Assembly (NCBI GenBank): GCA_033765145.1
Contig: JANRIH010000009.1
Coordinates: 62,001 to 126,000, forward strand
Direction: 5' to 3'
Length of the DNA: 64,000 bases
Origin: JAGVSR01 sp033765145
GTDB taxonomy: Bacteria; Pseudomonadota; Alphaproteobacteria; Rhizobiales; Hyphomicrobiaceae
Made by a program: the position numbers and the translations under genes. Positions 8,564-17,976 of the stretch are shown here, piece by piece; position 1 is the stretch's first letter, and every line of letters begins with the position of its first letter. Below the pieces are notes generated by a model, which made no database searches, had not been told where the DNA came from, and saw only the letters and a list, made by a program, of their open reading frames with translations.

Positions 8564-11083
8564 ATGAGTTCCGCATCCCAGTTTCCCGCTCCGATCGCCC
8601 AAGAGATCTGGGAGCAGAAGTACCGGCTGAAGCCGCCGCCGGGCGGGGATCAGCGTGCGGCTAGCATCGATCTTTCGCTCGATGACACGTTCCGCCGCGT
8701 CGCAGGTTCTGTCGCGAAGGTCGAAAAGGGCGGCAAGCGGGTCCAGGCGCGGTGGGCCGATCGCTTTCAGGCGGCGATGTCGGATTTCAGCTTCCTGCCG
8801 GCCGGGCGCATTCTCGCTGGCGCGGGATCGGGACGCGAGGTCACTCTCTTCAACTGTTTCGTCATGGGCCGGATCGCGGACGATCTCGGCGCCATCTTCG
8901 AGAACGTCAAGGAAGCCGCGCTCACGATGCAGCAAGGCGGCGGCATCGGGCATGATTTCTCCACGCTCCGGCCCAAGGGCGCACTCGTGCGTTCGATCGG
9001 CGCGGATGCGTCGGGGCCGGTCAGTTTCATGGACGTCTGGGACGCCATGTGCCGCTCGATCATGTCGGCGGGCGCGCGGCGCGGCGCGATGATGGCGACG
9101 CTCCGGTGCGATCATCCGGACATCGAGGATTTCATCGACGCCAAATCGGAGCCGGGGCGGCTCAGGAGCTTCAATCTCTCGGTGCTCGTCACGGATGCGT
9201 TCATGCGCGCCGTCGAAGATCGTGCGCCGTGGCCGTTGCAATTCGAGGGCAAGGTCACTCGCATCGTCGAGGCCAAGGCGCTCTGGGACCGCATCATGCG
9301 GGCGACCTACGACTACGCGGAGCCGGGCGTGATCTTCATCGATCGCGTCAACGAGCGGAACAATCTCGGCTACTGCGAGACGATCCACGCCACCAATCCG
9401 TGCGGCGAACAGCCGTTGCCGCCCTATGGGGCCTGCCTTCTCGGATCTCTCAATCTGACGCGGTTCGTCCGGCGTCCGTTCGCGGTCGACGCCGATCTCG
9501 ACGTCGCGCGCCTCGAAGAGGTGGCGGGTCTCGCCACGCGATTTCTCGACAACGTCATCGACGTCTCGGGCTATCCGCTCCCCGAGCAGCGGCAGGAAGC
9601 CAAGGCGAAGCGGCGGATTGGACTCGGGATCACAGGGCTCGCGGACACGCTCGCCATGCTGGGCGTGCGCTACGGCTCGGATGCGGCGGCAGCACTCGCC
9701 GGGCAGTGGATGGCCGCCATCGAACGCTCGGCCTATCTCGCGAGCGCTAGGCTCGCGCGCGAAAAGGGTTCATTTCCTCTCTTCGACAAGGCGGCGTTGC
9801 TCGTGCGCCCCTGTATCGCGGGGCTTCCGGGGGACGTGCGCCGGGAGATCGCCGATCACGGACTGCGCAACGGCTGCCTTACCTCGATCGCGCCGACGGG
9901 GACCATCTCGCTTCTCGCAGGCAACGTCTCGAGCGGCATCGAGCCGATTTTCGATTTCGTGCAGCGCCGGCGCATTCTGATGTCCGACGGGACCACACGC
10001 GAGGAGACGATCGAGGACTGGGCTTTTGCGTCGTTCCGCGCTCTGCATGGTCCGGACGCGGCCCTGCCGTCCGCATTCGTGACCGTCAATGATCTCGTGC
10101 CGTCCGATCACCTCCGGATGCAGGCCGCCGTGCAGGCGCATGTCGACAGCTCGATCTCGAAGACCATCAATTGTCCGGTCGACATTCCGTACGCCGATTT
10201 CGAGGCCATTTACCGGGAGGCTTACCGTCTCGGACTCAAGGGCTGCACCACGTACCGGCCCAATCCGGTGACAGGTGCGGTGCTGACGTCGGGCCAGGAT
10301 GAGCATGAGGGTCTGGAGGCCGCCGCGGAACCGAGCCGCGTCAAGTTTGCGGCGGATCAGCCGTCAACGGCTCCCGCGGCGGCTGTATTCGCGGCGGCGG
10401 CGCGTCCGGCGCCGCTCAGGACGCAAGGCGACATCGTCTACATGGCGAAGCCCCTCGCCCGGGATGCCGTGCTCGCGGGCTTCACCTACAAACTCAAGTG
10501 GCCGGAGAGCGAGCACGCGATCTACATCACCATCAACGACATCGAGATGGAGGGCGGCGTTCCCGGCGGACCCGTCCGGCGGCGGCCGTTCGAAATCTTC
10601 ATCAACAGCCGGAACCTCGAGCACTACGCCTGGACCGTGGCACTCACTCGGATGATTAGCGCCGTGTTCCGGCGGGGCGGGGACGTGTCGTTCGTCGCCG
10701 AGGAACTCAAAGCAGTGTTCGATCCGCAGGGCGGGCGCTGGGTCGGCGGGCGCTACGTGCCCTCGCTCCTGGCGGCGATCGGCGAAGTGATCGAGACCCA
10801 CATGCGCCGCACGGGCTTCATGGCCGATCCCTCCACCACGACGCCAGAGATCGGTGCGGCACGCGTGGCGGCGGCTGGCGGCGAAGGTTTATCGCCGCAG
10901 GCTGGGGCGGGAGACAGTGCGGGCTCGGCCGGCGGGCGTCCGAATTTGGGCAAGTCTGAGATCACGCGGGCCCCGGGGGCGGTCGCGGGCGGCAGCTTCT
11001 GCCCGCGGTGCGGGGAACTCGGTTACGTCAAGAGGGACGGGTGCTGGGTTTGCGACAGGTGCGGATTTTCCCGTTGCGGCTAG
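8564..11083 (+). CDS. nrdJ: Adenosylcobalamin-dependent (class II) ribonucleotide reductase
   Basis: The 839-residue enzyme reduces ribonucleotides to deoxyribonucleotides using a cobalamin-generated thiyl radical, so it works with or without oxygen. Visible landmarks are TLFNCFVMG with the substrate-site Cys98, the NPCGEQ finger-loop motif at 278-283 with the radical cysteine, and GLGITGLADTLAMLG. The C-terminal tail (about 813-839) carries a cysteine cluster (CPRCG...CWVCDRCGFSRCG), as in other family members with a redox or zinc tail. A low-complexity Ala/Gly/Pro linker precedes the tail. The window also ends in cobT, consistent with cobalamin synthesis in this organism. Confidence 0.95.
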   Translation: MSSASQFPAPIAQEIWEQKYRLKPPPGGDQRAASIDLSLDDTFRRVAGSVAKVEKGGKRVQARWADRFQAAMSDFSFLPAGRILAGAGSGREVTLFNCFVMGRIADDLGAIFENVKEAALTMQQGGGIGHDFSTLRPKGALVRSIGADASGPVSFMDVWDAMCRSIMSAGARRGAMMATLRCDHPDIEDFIDAKSEPGRLRSFNLSVLVTDAFMRAVEDRAPWPLQFEGKVTRIVEAKALWDRIMRATYDYAEPGVIFIDRVNERNNLGYCETIHATNPCGEQPLPPYGACLLGSLNLTRFVRRPFAVDADLDVARLEEVAGLATRFLDNVIDVSGYPLPEQRQEAKAKRRIGLGITGLADTLAMLGVRYGSDAAAALAGQWMAAIERSAYLASARLAREKGSFPLFDKAALLVRPCIAGLPGDVRREIADHGLRNGCLTSIAPTGTISLLAGNVSSGIEPIFDFVQRRRILMSDGTTREETIEDWAFASFRALHGPDAALPSAFVTVNDLVPSDHLRMQAAVQAHVDSSISKTINCPVDIPYADFEAIYREAYRLGLKGCTTYRPNPVTGAVLTSGQDEHEGLEAAAEPSRVKFAADQPSTAPAAAVFAAAARPAPLRTQGDIVYMAKPLARDAVLAGFTYKLKWPESEHAIYITINDIEMEGGVPGGPVRRRPFEIFINSRNLEHYAWTVALTRMISAVFRRGGDVSFVAEELKAVFDPQGGRWVGGRYVPSLLAAIGEVIETHMRRTGFMADPSTTTPEIGAARVAAAGGEGLSPQAGAGDSAGSAGGRPNLGKSEITRAPGAVAGGSFCPRCGELGYVKRDGCWVCDRCGFSRCG

Positions 11084-11310
11084 GGTTTGCGTCGTCGCCG
11101 ACGGGCCCTTGGCCGGTGTCGCACGTGCTCTTTTGGAACTCTTTCCTGTCGCGTGCGTAACAGAAGCACTCAGTCGTTAGTGCTCAGTTCACCGTGCCAC
11201 AAAGAGACTGAGATAGGGCCACACTTCATCCAGAAATATCCCGGAAAGTGCGTGGCATAGTCGTTTCGCGTCATCCACCCGGCGGGGTGGGAAAGAGGGA
11301 CAGGAAGACC

Positions 11311-11736
11311 ATGGGCGCCGAGATCATTCCGCTCGCCAAGTTCAGGGCCGCAAGGGCCGTTCTGGCCAATGCTCCCTCGCTCGTCGATGCACCCCTGGAT
11401 CTCGCCGAGCGCTTTCACTTTTGGCTCGGTGCCTCGGGCCGCCGCTACGTCCACACCGTCTATTCCCTGGTCGAGTGCCCCGCCATTCCGGCTGGCAACT
11501 ATGTGCTCGTCCATCGCGACGAGGACGGCCGCCGTCAGGTGCTCGCGATCGGGCGCGTCGGTCATCAGGCCGCTTCTCTCAATCTCGCCGACATCCGCCG
11601 CCGCGGCGCGGAACTCGGGGCCAACGAAGTTCACGTGCACCTTCTGGCGGCCAGCGCGAAGCAGAGCCGCATGGTGGAAACGGACCTCCGGTCCGCGCAG
11701 TACGGCCGCGAAGCCGTCAACGAGCTTGCTGGCTGA
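11311..11736 (+). CDS. Conserved hypothetical protein, 141 aa
   Basis: This 141-residue protein begins MGAEIIPLAKFRAARAVL and is soluble, mixed alpha/beta, with a VHTVYSLVECPAIPAGNYVLVHRD core. I recognise no catalytic motif. ATG 11311 is preferred to an in-frame ATG at 11248 because of a GAGGGACAGGAAG purine-rich stretch before it. It stands alone, 227 bases after nrdJ, and converges with the ChaC-like gene on the other strand. Confidence 0.7.
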   Translation: MGAEIIPLAKFRAARAVLANAPSLVDAPLDLAERFHFWLGASGRRYVHTVYSLVECPAIPAGNYVLVHRDEDGRRQVLAIGRVGHQAASLNLADIRRRGAELGANEVHVHLLAASAKQSRMVETDLRSAQYGREAVNELAG

Positions 11737-11856
11737 TTTTGGTTGTCTGAAATCGGCCGGCTTATCGCGCTCCCGACGTTCATCTCATTCGTGTCGATGC
11801 GGCCCCTCGCGGGGTCGTTCTCGTTTGCTGCGATTTTCCCGTCTGCGCCGTTCGGT

Positions 11857-12552
11857 CTAACCGCCGATGCGGCATCGAAATGCGAAGGCATGACGATTGG
11901 CGAAGGGGATCGATGGCGCGGGCGATGGACGGCCATGTTGCGCGCGGCCTCGGGCGTCGGCCAGGGCTGCGTGTGCCATGTGCAAGCTATCGTCCGTTCG
12001 GCTCAGCATCGTCACGCCGGTCAAGGCGGCGAGGCGGTCCAGCTCGGGCTGGCGGATGCCGAGCGCCGTCAACCGGGCCTGGGTTGCCGCAAGATACGCG
12101 AGATTGGATCCCGAACGCCCTCGCGCGGTGCGGATGATGCGGGCTTGCGTTGTGATTGACATGTCACCGGCGAAACTCGGGTGCCGCATGTCCGCGACGT
12201 AGGTGAGCACATCGATTTCGCACGCGGGATGGCTGTCGGAGGCGAGGCGGGCTCTGAGCCGGGTTTCGCGATAGACGCCATAGATGAGTTCCCGCTCGCG
12301 AAGGTAGGCGAGGACATCGCGGCGGCTTTCCGGCGGGACGCGGATCGCCACGCCGTTACAGCCGCTACCGCGCGCCAAACCCAGGACCAGGCCCGGCCGC
12401 TGGCGCGTGCCGCGGTAATGGATGGAATAGACGCAGAATGCGCGATGGTAGCCCTCGAGGCGGGCCGGTCGCATGTCGGCGACCGGAAATCCCGGGTGCC
12501 ACATGAGCGAGCCGTAGGCGAAGATCCAGAGATCGTCAGGGGGGGGCGTCAC
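11857..12552 (-). CDS. Gamma-glutamylcyclotransferase, ChaC family
   Basis: ChaC proteins cleave glutathione to 5-oxoproline and Cys-Gly in the cytoplasm. The 231-residue protein shows the family signature YGSLMWHP at residues 13-20, the HYRGTRQRPGLVLGL substrate-loop region and RERELIYGVYRE, where the catalytic acid is expected. Its start codon overlaps the stop codon of the prephenate dehydrogenase gene (ATGA), making it the third gene of a hisC-tyrC-chaC unit. Its link to tyrosine synthesis is positional only. Confidence 0.88.
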   Translation of the reverse strand: MTPPPDDLWIFAYGSLMWHPGFPVADMRPARLEGYHRAFCVYSIHYRGTRQRPGLVLGLARGSGCNGVAIRVPPESRRDVLAYLRERELIYGVYRETRLRARLASDSHPACEIDVLTYVADMRHPSFAGDMSITTQARIIRTARGRSGSNLAYLAATQARLTALGIRQPELDRLAALTGVTMLSRTDDSLHMAHAALADARGRAQHGRPSPAPSIPFANRHAFAFRCRIGG

Positions 12553-13517
12553 ATTTTGCCAGCGGGTTCTGCCGCGGCGGCGCCGCCGCTTGCAGCGGGG
12601 CGGCCGAAGTTCGGGGCCGCGGTGTCCTGGCCGGCGGCGATGATGCCGCGCCGCACGGCGCGCGCCTCGGAGAACAGCCGGAACAGCGTTTCGCCGTCAC
12701 CAAACCGGATCGCGCGCTGGAGGGTCGTAAGGTCCTCGGAAAAGCGTCCGAGCATTTCGAGCACGGCATCCTTGTTGTTCAGGAACACGTCGCGCCACAT
12801 GGTCGGGTCGGAGGCGGCGATGCGCGTGAAATCGCGGAAACCACCGGCGGAGAATTTGATCACTTCGGTGTCGGTCACGCGCTCGAGATGCGCGGCAGTG
12901 TTGACAATATTGTAGGCGATGAGATGGGGAACGTGGCTCGTGATCGCGAGCACCATGTCGTGGTGTTCCGGCGGCATGATCTCGACATTCGAGCCGAGCG
13001 CCTCCCAGAACATGCGGAGGCGAAGGGTTGCCTGTTCGTCGCCGCCCGCAAGGGGTGTCAGGATGCACCAGCGGTTGTCGAACAGTTCCGCGAAACCGGC
13101 CTCGGGGCCTGATTGCTCGGTGCCGGCGATCGGATGGCCGGGCACGAAATGTACATATGGGGGAAGATGGGGGTTCACGTCGCGCACGACGGCCGCCTTG
13201 ACCGATCCGACGTCGGACACGATCGCGCCCGCCGCAAGGCGGGGACCGATCTCCTTGGCGATCTCACCATAGACGCCGACCGGCGCGCAGAGGATTACGA
13301 GATCGGCGCCTTCGACGGCTTCGGCGGCGGTGGTGAAGACCTTCGTTGCCAGACCGAGAGACAAGGCCTTCTCGCGCGTGGACGCGGTCGCGGAACTGGC
13401 GACGATCTCGTCGACAATCCCGGCGCGGCGCACGGCGTGGCTGATCGATGAGCCGATGAGGCCGACGCCGATGAGCGCCAGCCGCTTGAAGCGGGCAAGC
13501 TCCGAGGGTCCGGTCAT
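12549..13517 (-). CDS. tyrC: Prephenate/arogenate dehydrogenase
   Basis: This cytoplasmic enzyme oxidatively decarboxylates prephenate (or arogenate) on the route to tyrosine. The 322-residue protein begins with a Rossmann NAD(P) motif (GVGLIGSS at about 17-24), has the DVGSVKAAV segment and the PGHPIAGTEQSGP substrate motif, and ends with the helical dimerisation domain. The start at 13517 overlaps the hisC stop (ATGA). The cofactor and substrate preference cannot be decided from sequence. It sits between hisC and the ChaC-like gene in one operon. Confidence 0.92.
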   Translation of the reverse strand: MTGPSELARFKRLALIGVGLIGSSISHAVRRAGIVDEIVASSATASTREKALSLGLATKVFTTAAEAVEGADLVILCAPVGVYGEIAKEIGPRLAAGAIVSDVGSVKAAVVRDVNPHLPPYVHFVPGHPIAGTEQSGPEAGFAELFDNRWCILTPLAGGDEQATLRLRMFWEALGSNVEIMPPEHHDMVLAITSHVPHLIAYNIVNTAAHLERVTDTEVIKFSAGGFRDFTRIAASDPTMWRDVFLNNKDAVLEMLGRFSEDLTTLQRAIRFGDGETLFRLFSEARAVRRGIIAAGQDTAAPNFGRPAASGGAAAAEPAGKM

Positions 13518-14635
13518 GCCCGGCCCTTTCCAAGGAACTCGGCGAGTGCTGCGACGACAGCGCGGCACTCGGCTTCAGTGCCGACGGTCAGGCGCAGGCA
13601 ATCCGGCAGGCCGTAACTCCCGACTTTGCGGAGGATCAGGCCGCGCGATTTCAGGAATGCGTCGCAGGCGTCGGCGCCCCGGGTCTTGTCCTTCGGGAAG
13701 TGGATCAACACGAAGTTCGCGACGCTCGGTGTCACGTCGAGGCCAAGCTTCTTGATCTCGGCCGTCAACCACGTGAGCCAGGTCTCGTTGTGGCGCTGGG
13801 CCGTGTCGGCGTGCGCGACATCTTCCATCGCGGCGGCGCCCGCGAGGATCGCAGGCGTCGACATGTTGAAGGGACCGCGGATGCGTTCGAGTGCGTCGGC
13901 AACGGCCGGGGGGCAATAGGCCCAACCGATGCGGAGTGCGGCGAGGCCGTGGATCTTCGAGAACGTGCGCGTCATGACCGTGTTGTCGGTCGTGGCGACA
14001 AGTTCGATCCCGCTCTCGTAATCGTTCCGGGAAACGTATTCGGCGTAGGCGCCGTCGAGGACAAGAAGCACGTTCCGGGGCAGGCCCTCGCGCAGGCGGC
14101 GGACTTCGCTCGCGGGGAGATAGGTGCCGGTCGGATTGTTGGGATTGGCGAGGTAGACGACGCGCGTTCTCTCAGTGACCTTGGCGAGAATCTTGTCGAC
14201 ATCGGCGGTCAAGTTCGTCTCGTCCGCAACGACGGGCGTGCCGCCAGCAGCCAAAATGGCGATGCGGTAGACGAGAAAGCCGTGCGTCGTGAAAATTCCC
14301 TCGTCGCCTGGCCCGATGTAGGCATGCGCCAAGAGCGACAACAGCTCGTCGGAGCCCGCGCCGCAGATGATCCGGTCTGGGTTGAGGCCATAGCGGCGGG
14401 CGATCGCGGCTTTCAATTGCTTCGCGGAACCGTCGGGATAGCGGGCAAGATCAGCCAAGGCCGACGTGGCGGCCAAAATCGCGCGTGGGCTCGGTCCCAG
14501 CGGCGTCTCATTGGACGAGAGCTTTACGGGCTTCAAGCCGCCGGGTACGCCGCTCTCGCCAGGGACATAGACCTCGATGGCCTGAACGCCGGGTTTCGGC
14601 GCGGGGGCGAGGGATGAGGGTCGTGACGCGGTCAT
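13514..14635 (-). CDS. hisC: Histidinol-phosphate / aromatic aminotransferase HisC
   Basis: This PLP-dependent class I/II aminotransferase has 373 residues, with the SSNETPLGPSP substrate segment, the GAGSDELL loop, NPNNPTGT and the lysine that forms the Schiff base (K227 in TFSKIHG). It aligns with HisC. Because it is co-transcribed with the prephenate dehydrogenase gene (4-base overlap), the copy may mainly serve tyrosine/phenylalanine transamination; this is inference. The start at 14635 removes an unlikely Arg/Ala-rich N-terminal extension. It is divergent from metX. Confidence 0.9.
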   Translation of the reverse strand: MTASRPSSLAPAPKPGVQAIEVYVPGESGVPGGLKPVKLSSNETPLGPSPRAILAATSALADLARYPDGSAKQLKAAIARRYGLNPDRIICGAGSDELLSLLAHAYIGPGDEGIFTTHGFLVYRIAILAAGGTPVVADETNLTADVDKILAKVTERTRVVYLANPNNPTGTYLPASEVRRLREGLPRNVLLVLDGAYAEYVSRNDYESGIELVATTDNTVMTRTFSKIHGLAALRIGWAYCPPAVADALERIRGPFNMSTPAILAGAAAMEDVAHADTAQRHNETWLTWLTAEIKKLGLDVTPSVANFVLIHFPKDKTRGADACDAFLKSRGLILRKVGSYGLPDCLRLTVGTEAECRAVVAALAEFLGKGRA

Positions 14636-14833
14636 CGGTCGAGCAACTTTCGAGCGTGCGGACCTTGCGGACGTGTGCGCCGGCAGACGAACCTGCGGAG
14701 GCGCGGCCGGCCGGTCGTGCGTTGGCAATCGGGCTCAGATGCGGGCGTTGAGTGGTATACGACCAGGCCGCCCTGCGAAAGGCGTTATTTGTGCGCTGAG
14801 ACGCCCAGGCGGAGGACCCTGACGAGGCGGTGC

Positions 14834-14862
14834 TTGACGCTTCCGTCCTGGCCCCGCTACAT
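14834..14862 (+). promoter_or_regulatory. Promoter of the metX leader
   Basis: TTGACG (14834-14839) and CTACAT (14857-14862) are spaced by 17 bases, matching the alphaproteobacterial housekeeping pattern. A start near 14869 would put the first transcribed base directly at the 5' end of the SAM-II aptamer, which supports the assignment. Confidence 0.6.
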
Positions 14863-14869
14863 GAATTCC

Positions 14870-14925
14870 CCGTGGTGATTTGGCCGGCCGGCTTGCAGCC
14901 ACGTTAAACAACTCGCTAAACAGGC
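14870..14925 (+). promoter_or_regulatory. SAM-II riboswitch aptamer
   Basis: The leader of metX contains the SAM-II pseudoknot pattern: a CGTGG / CCACG first stem (14871-14875 with 14899-14903), the conserved TGATTTG loop, GCTTGCAGCC, then TTAAACA and GCTAAACAGG. The GCTAAA segment pairs back into the loop to form the pseudoknot. SAM-II aptamers typically sit before metA/metX in Alphaproteobacteria and turn expression off when S-adenosylmethionine is high. Here the aptamer is followed by a terminator hairpin. Confidence 0.9.
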
Positions 14926-14950
14926 CGTGCGCCACCCGGATGCGGATGGC

Positions 14951-14988
14951 CCCGGCTGAATGGCCAGGGCGGTTCGGCCGGGTTTTTT
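14951..14988 (+). terminator. Intrinsic terminator in the metX leader (riboswitch expression platform)
   Basis: CCCGGCTGAA (14951-14960) pairs with TTCGGCCGGG (14973-14982) with a single G-U pair and is followed by six T residues (14983-14988). It lies 26 bases after the SAM-II aptamer and 73 bases before metX, so the riboswitch probably controls transcription as well as, or instead of, translation. Confidence 0.75.
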
Positions 14989-15060
14989 CGTAGGCGCGCG
15001 ACGTCGTGCCCGATCGGGCCATGTCTTTCCAAGACATGTCTGTTTGGAACTGGGCGCCAG

Positions 15061-16287
15061 ATGGCCACGAATTCCGAGGCAGGAGACACGTTCGAGGCTC
15101 AGAGCGGCGGCACCATGAGCGATGACGCTCTACGCCAGGTCGAGAGCCCCGACAGTCTCAAGGTGACGTTTCCGACGGACCGTCCGCTCCGGCTCGACAG
15201 CGGTTTTGATCTCGCGCCGCTGACGATCGCTTACCAGACTTACGGCACACTCAACGCCGACAAGTCGAACGCCATTCTCATATGCCATGCTTTGACGGGC
15301 GATCAGCACGTCGCGAACAGGCATCCCGTGACCGGAAAAGACGGCTGGTGGTCAACGCTGGTCGGGCCCGGCAAGCCGATCGACACGACGCGTTTCTTCG
15401 TCATATGCCCCAACATTCTCGGCGGCTGCATGGGCTCCACGGGCCCTGCGTCGGTCAATCCCGAGACGGGTCAGGCCTACGGCCTGAAGTTTCCCGTGAT
15501 CACCATCGGGGACATGGTGAAAGCGGCCGCGCGGCTCGTCGATCACCTTGGCATCGACACGCTGTTCTCGGTCATCGGCGGATCGATGGGCGGGATGCAG
15601 GTGCTCGAGTGGTGCGTGCGGTTCAAGGATCGCGTCTACACGGCAATGCCGATCGCAACCGCGCCGTGGCACACCGCCCAGAACATCGCGTTTCACGAGG
15701 TCGGGCGGCAAGCGGTGATGGCCGATCCGGACTGGCACGACGGCAGCTACCTCTTGCGCGGAACGCGGCCAGCGCGCGGGCTCGCGGTCGCGCGCATGGC
15801 GGCGCACATCACGTATCTCTCCGAAAAGGCCCTGCAAGACAAATTCGGACGCGGGTTCCAGAACCGCGATCAGCGCTCATTCTCGTTCGACGCCGACTTC
15901 AAGGTCGAAAGCTATCTCCGCCATCAAGGATCGACGTTCGTCGATCGCTTCGACGCGAACAGCTATCTCTACATCACGCGGGCTATGGACTATTTCGATC
16001 TCGAATCGGACAACGGCGGCAAGCTCGCCAACGCCTTCATCGGTACGAAGACGCAATTCTGCGTCATCTCGTTTACGAGTGATTGGCTCTACCCGACGCG
16101 GGACAACAAGGAGATCGTGAAGGCCTTGAACGCGGTTGCGGCCAACGTGTCGTTCGTCGAGATCGAGAGCGACAAGGGACACGACGCCTTCCTGCTCGAC
16201 GAGCCGGAGCTCTTCGCGACGACGCGCGGATTCCTCAACGCCGCCGCTCGCAAGCGCGGACTGCCGGCCGGGGAGCCGACATCATGA
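15061..16287 (+). CDS. metX: Homoserine O-acetyltransferase MetX
   Basis: This cytoplasmic alpha/beta-hydrolase-fold enzyme activates homoserine with an acyl-CoA for methionine synthesis. The 408-residue protein has the nucleophile elbow GGSMGGMQ, the NILGGCMGSTGP segment and a C-terminal SDKGHDAFLLDE motif with the catalytic His. It may use acetyl- or succinyl-CoA; the family does both. The start at 15061 is used, but ATG 15115 (MSDDALRQ) is a real alternative because the first 18 residues are not conserved. A perfect hairpin (15020-15038) sits just before the gene. Its stop overlaps the metW start (ATGA). Confidence 0.93.
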   Translation: MATNSEAGDTFEAQSGGTMSDDALRQVESPDSLKVTFPTDRPLRLDSGFDLAPLTIAYQTYGTLNADKSNAILICHALTGDQHVANRHPVTGKDGWWSTLVGPGKPIDTTRFFVICPNILGGCMGSTGPASVNPETGQAYGLKFPVITIGDMVKAAARLVDHLGIDTLFSVIGGSMGGMQVLEWCVRFKDRVYTAMPIATAPWHTAQNIAFHEVGRQAVMADPDWHDGSYLLRGTRPARGLAVARMAAHITYLSEKALQDKFGRGFQNRDQRSFSFDADFKVESYLRHQGSTFVDRFDANSYLYITRAMDYFDLESDNGGKLANAFIGTKTQFCVISFTSDWLYPTRDNKEIVKALNAVAANVSFVEIESDKGHDAFLLDEPELFATTRGFLNAAARKRGLPAGEPTS

Positions 16288-16937
16288 CGGCCAGCGTGAC
16301 AACCATGGGACAGTCGGGTCTCGCGCCGACGCGCGCCGATCACCTGCTCATCGCGGAGATGGTGGAACCGGGCTCGCGCGTTCTGGACGTTGGGTGCGGC
16401 GATGGGGCGTTGCTCGAACTACTTGCGCGCACCAAGGCGGTCGATGGACGCGGGATCGAGATCAGCCGGGAGCGCGTCAGCGCGTGCGTCGCACGCGGCC
16501 TCTCAGTCATCCAAGGCGACGCAGACAGCGATCTCTCCGGATACCCCGACGACGCCTTCGACTACGCGATCCTGTCGCTCACCATCCAGGCGACACGGCA
16601 TCCGAAGGTCGTACTCGAAAACCTGCTGCGTATCGCGCGCCGGGCCATCGTTTCGTTCCCGAATTTCGGGCACTGGCAGATCCGGCTATCGCTCCTGGCC
16701 ACGGGGCGGATGCCGCGAACTCCGAATCTCCCCGATGCCTGGTACGACAGCCTCGATGCTCATCTGTGCACGATCGAGGATTTCGTGGATCTGGTGAAGC
16801 TCGTCGATGCGCGGGTCGTCGAGGCCGTGGCGTTCAACAGCACGGGGCGCCGGCTGCCGATCGAGCGCTCACGGCGCCTGCAGAATCTCTTCGGCGAGAA
16901 AGCGGTGTTCCTGCTCGAGCGGAAGCGCGAGGGCTGA
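16284..16937 (+). CDS. metW: MetW, methionine biosynthesis SAM-fold protein
   Basis: The 217-residue protein has a class I methyltransferase fold with VLDVGCGDGALLELL (about residues 37-51) and the LSLTIQATRHP and SFPNFGHW segments typical of MetW. MetW is needed with MetX for methionine synthesis in many Proteobacteria; it is thought to activate MetX rather than methylate a substrate. It overlaps metX by 4 bases, so the two are translationally coupled and both under the SAM-II leader. The last 69 bases overlap the 3' end of the convergent gene. Confidence 0.92.
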   Translation: MTASVTTMGQSGLAPTRADHLLIAEMVEPGSRVLDVGCGDGALLELLARTKAVDGRGIEISRERVSACVARGLSVIQGDADSDLSGYPDDAFDYAILSLTIQATRHPKVVLENLLRIARRAIVSFPNFGHWQIRLSLLATGRMPRTPNLPDAWYDSLDAHLCTIEDFVDLVKLVDARVVEAVAFNSTGRRLPIERSRRLQNLFGEKAVFLLERKREG

Positions 16938-17693
16938 CGTGGACGGTGGGATGCTCGGCGGACTACGGCCGGGGTCGCGGCGGAGCGTCGTGATCAATTC
17001 GCCGACGGCGCGCGCCGGAACACGCTTGCCGCCGACGGCGGCCATCACTTCCTTCCGCGCTTCGACGAGAATGATGCCACCGAATGCGGGCCAGCATTGC
17101 CGTCCGACACGTTCCCAAGCGCCCGCGGACCGGAGCACCAGCCGGTTGCCGATCGGGAGCTGATGGAGGGCGGTGCTCCAGCCGGACGGCGTCAACAGTC
17201 CGTCGCTCAGCAACCGTTCGAGCTGCGAGCGGCTATAGGGCCGGCCATGCCCGAAGGGTGTCGCGTCGATACGAGCCCAGACGCCGCGCCTGTTCGGCAC
17301 GACGAGTAGGGCCGAGCCTTCCGGCGCCAGCACGCGCCAGATTTCGCGGAGGAGTGCTGCGGGCCGATCCGCTGTTTCGAGGCCATGCGTGACGAGCAGC
17401 CGATCGATTGCGTTGTCGGCGAGCGGGAGTTGGCAATCTTTGACGAGCGCCGTCAGCACCGGTCCGTTCGACGGCCAAACGATCGCACCGAGGCTGTCTG
17501 GCATCAGCGCCGCGACACGGCGCGCCTCGGACCGGAAAGTCCCGATGTAGGGTGCTGAATAGCCGAGCCCGACCACCGTCTGGCCCTTGACGTTGGGCCA
17601 GCGGGTCCTGATTTCCCGGCCGAGCGTGCGTCTCACGACGACGCCGAGCGGTGAGCGATAGAAGTCGCGGAGATCGACGACGTCGAGTTCCAT
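16869..17693 (-). CDS. SAM-dependent methyltransferase-domain protein
   Basis: The 274-residue protein begins MELDVVDLRDFYRSPLG and contains a methyltransferase-11-like fold (VVGLGYSAPYIGTF as a degenerate motif I, then LPLADNAIDRLLVTHGLE and LREIWRVLAPEGSALLVVPNR). Motif I lacks the usual GxGxG, so activity is uncertain. A homologue commonly lies beside gloB in Hyphomicrobiales, and here the two are divergent with 283 bases between their starts. The 3' end overlaps metW by 69 bases in the opposite direction. Confidence 0.8.
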   Translation of the reverse strand: MELDVVDLRDFYRSPLGVVVRRTLGREIRTRWPNVKGQTVVGLGYSAPYIGTFRSEARRVAALMPDSLGAIVWPSNGPVLTALVKDCQLPLADNAIDRLLVTHGLETADRPAALLREIWRVLAPEGSALLVVPNRRGVWARIDATPFGHGRPYSRSQLERLLSDGLLTPSGWSTALHQLPIGNRLVLRSAGAWERVGRQCWPAFGGIILVEARKEVMAAVGGKRVPARAVGELITTLRRDPGRSPPSIPPSTSALALPLEQEHRFLAEEILQAP

Positions 17694-17976
17694 GTGCCGA
17701 ACTTCTTCTCCGGTCCGTACCCTCTTCCATGCCGCCGGCCTGTCTCGTGGGATCGGGGCGGCGTTCACTCCTGATCTATATATGCAGAGTGCCGTCTAGA
17801 ACTATGGAGCGCGTTGAAATGGTTCAGCCCGGGAGTTAACGTGCCTTTTCCGGCGGCGGGGGGCGGCAGCGGGGTTGTCGGCCGCCATCGCAGTCATGGG
17901 TTGGGCCCAAGGAACCAGGTGCCCAAGTAACTGGCGCAAAAGACAGACATATAGGGTTGGCGCAAGCGACGTGCCG

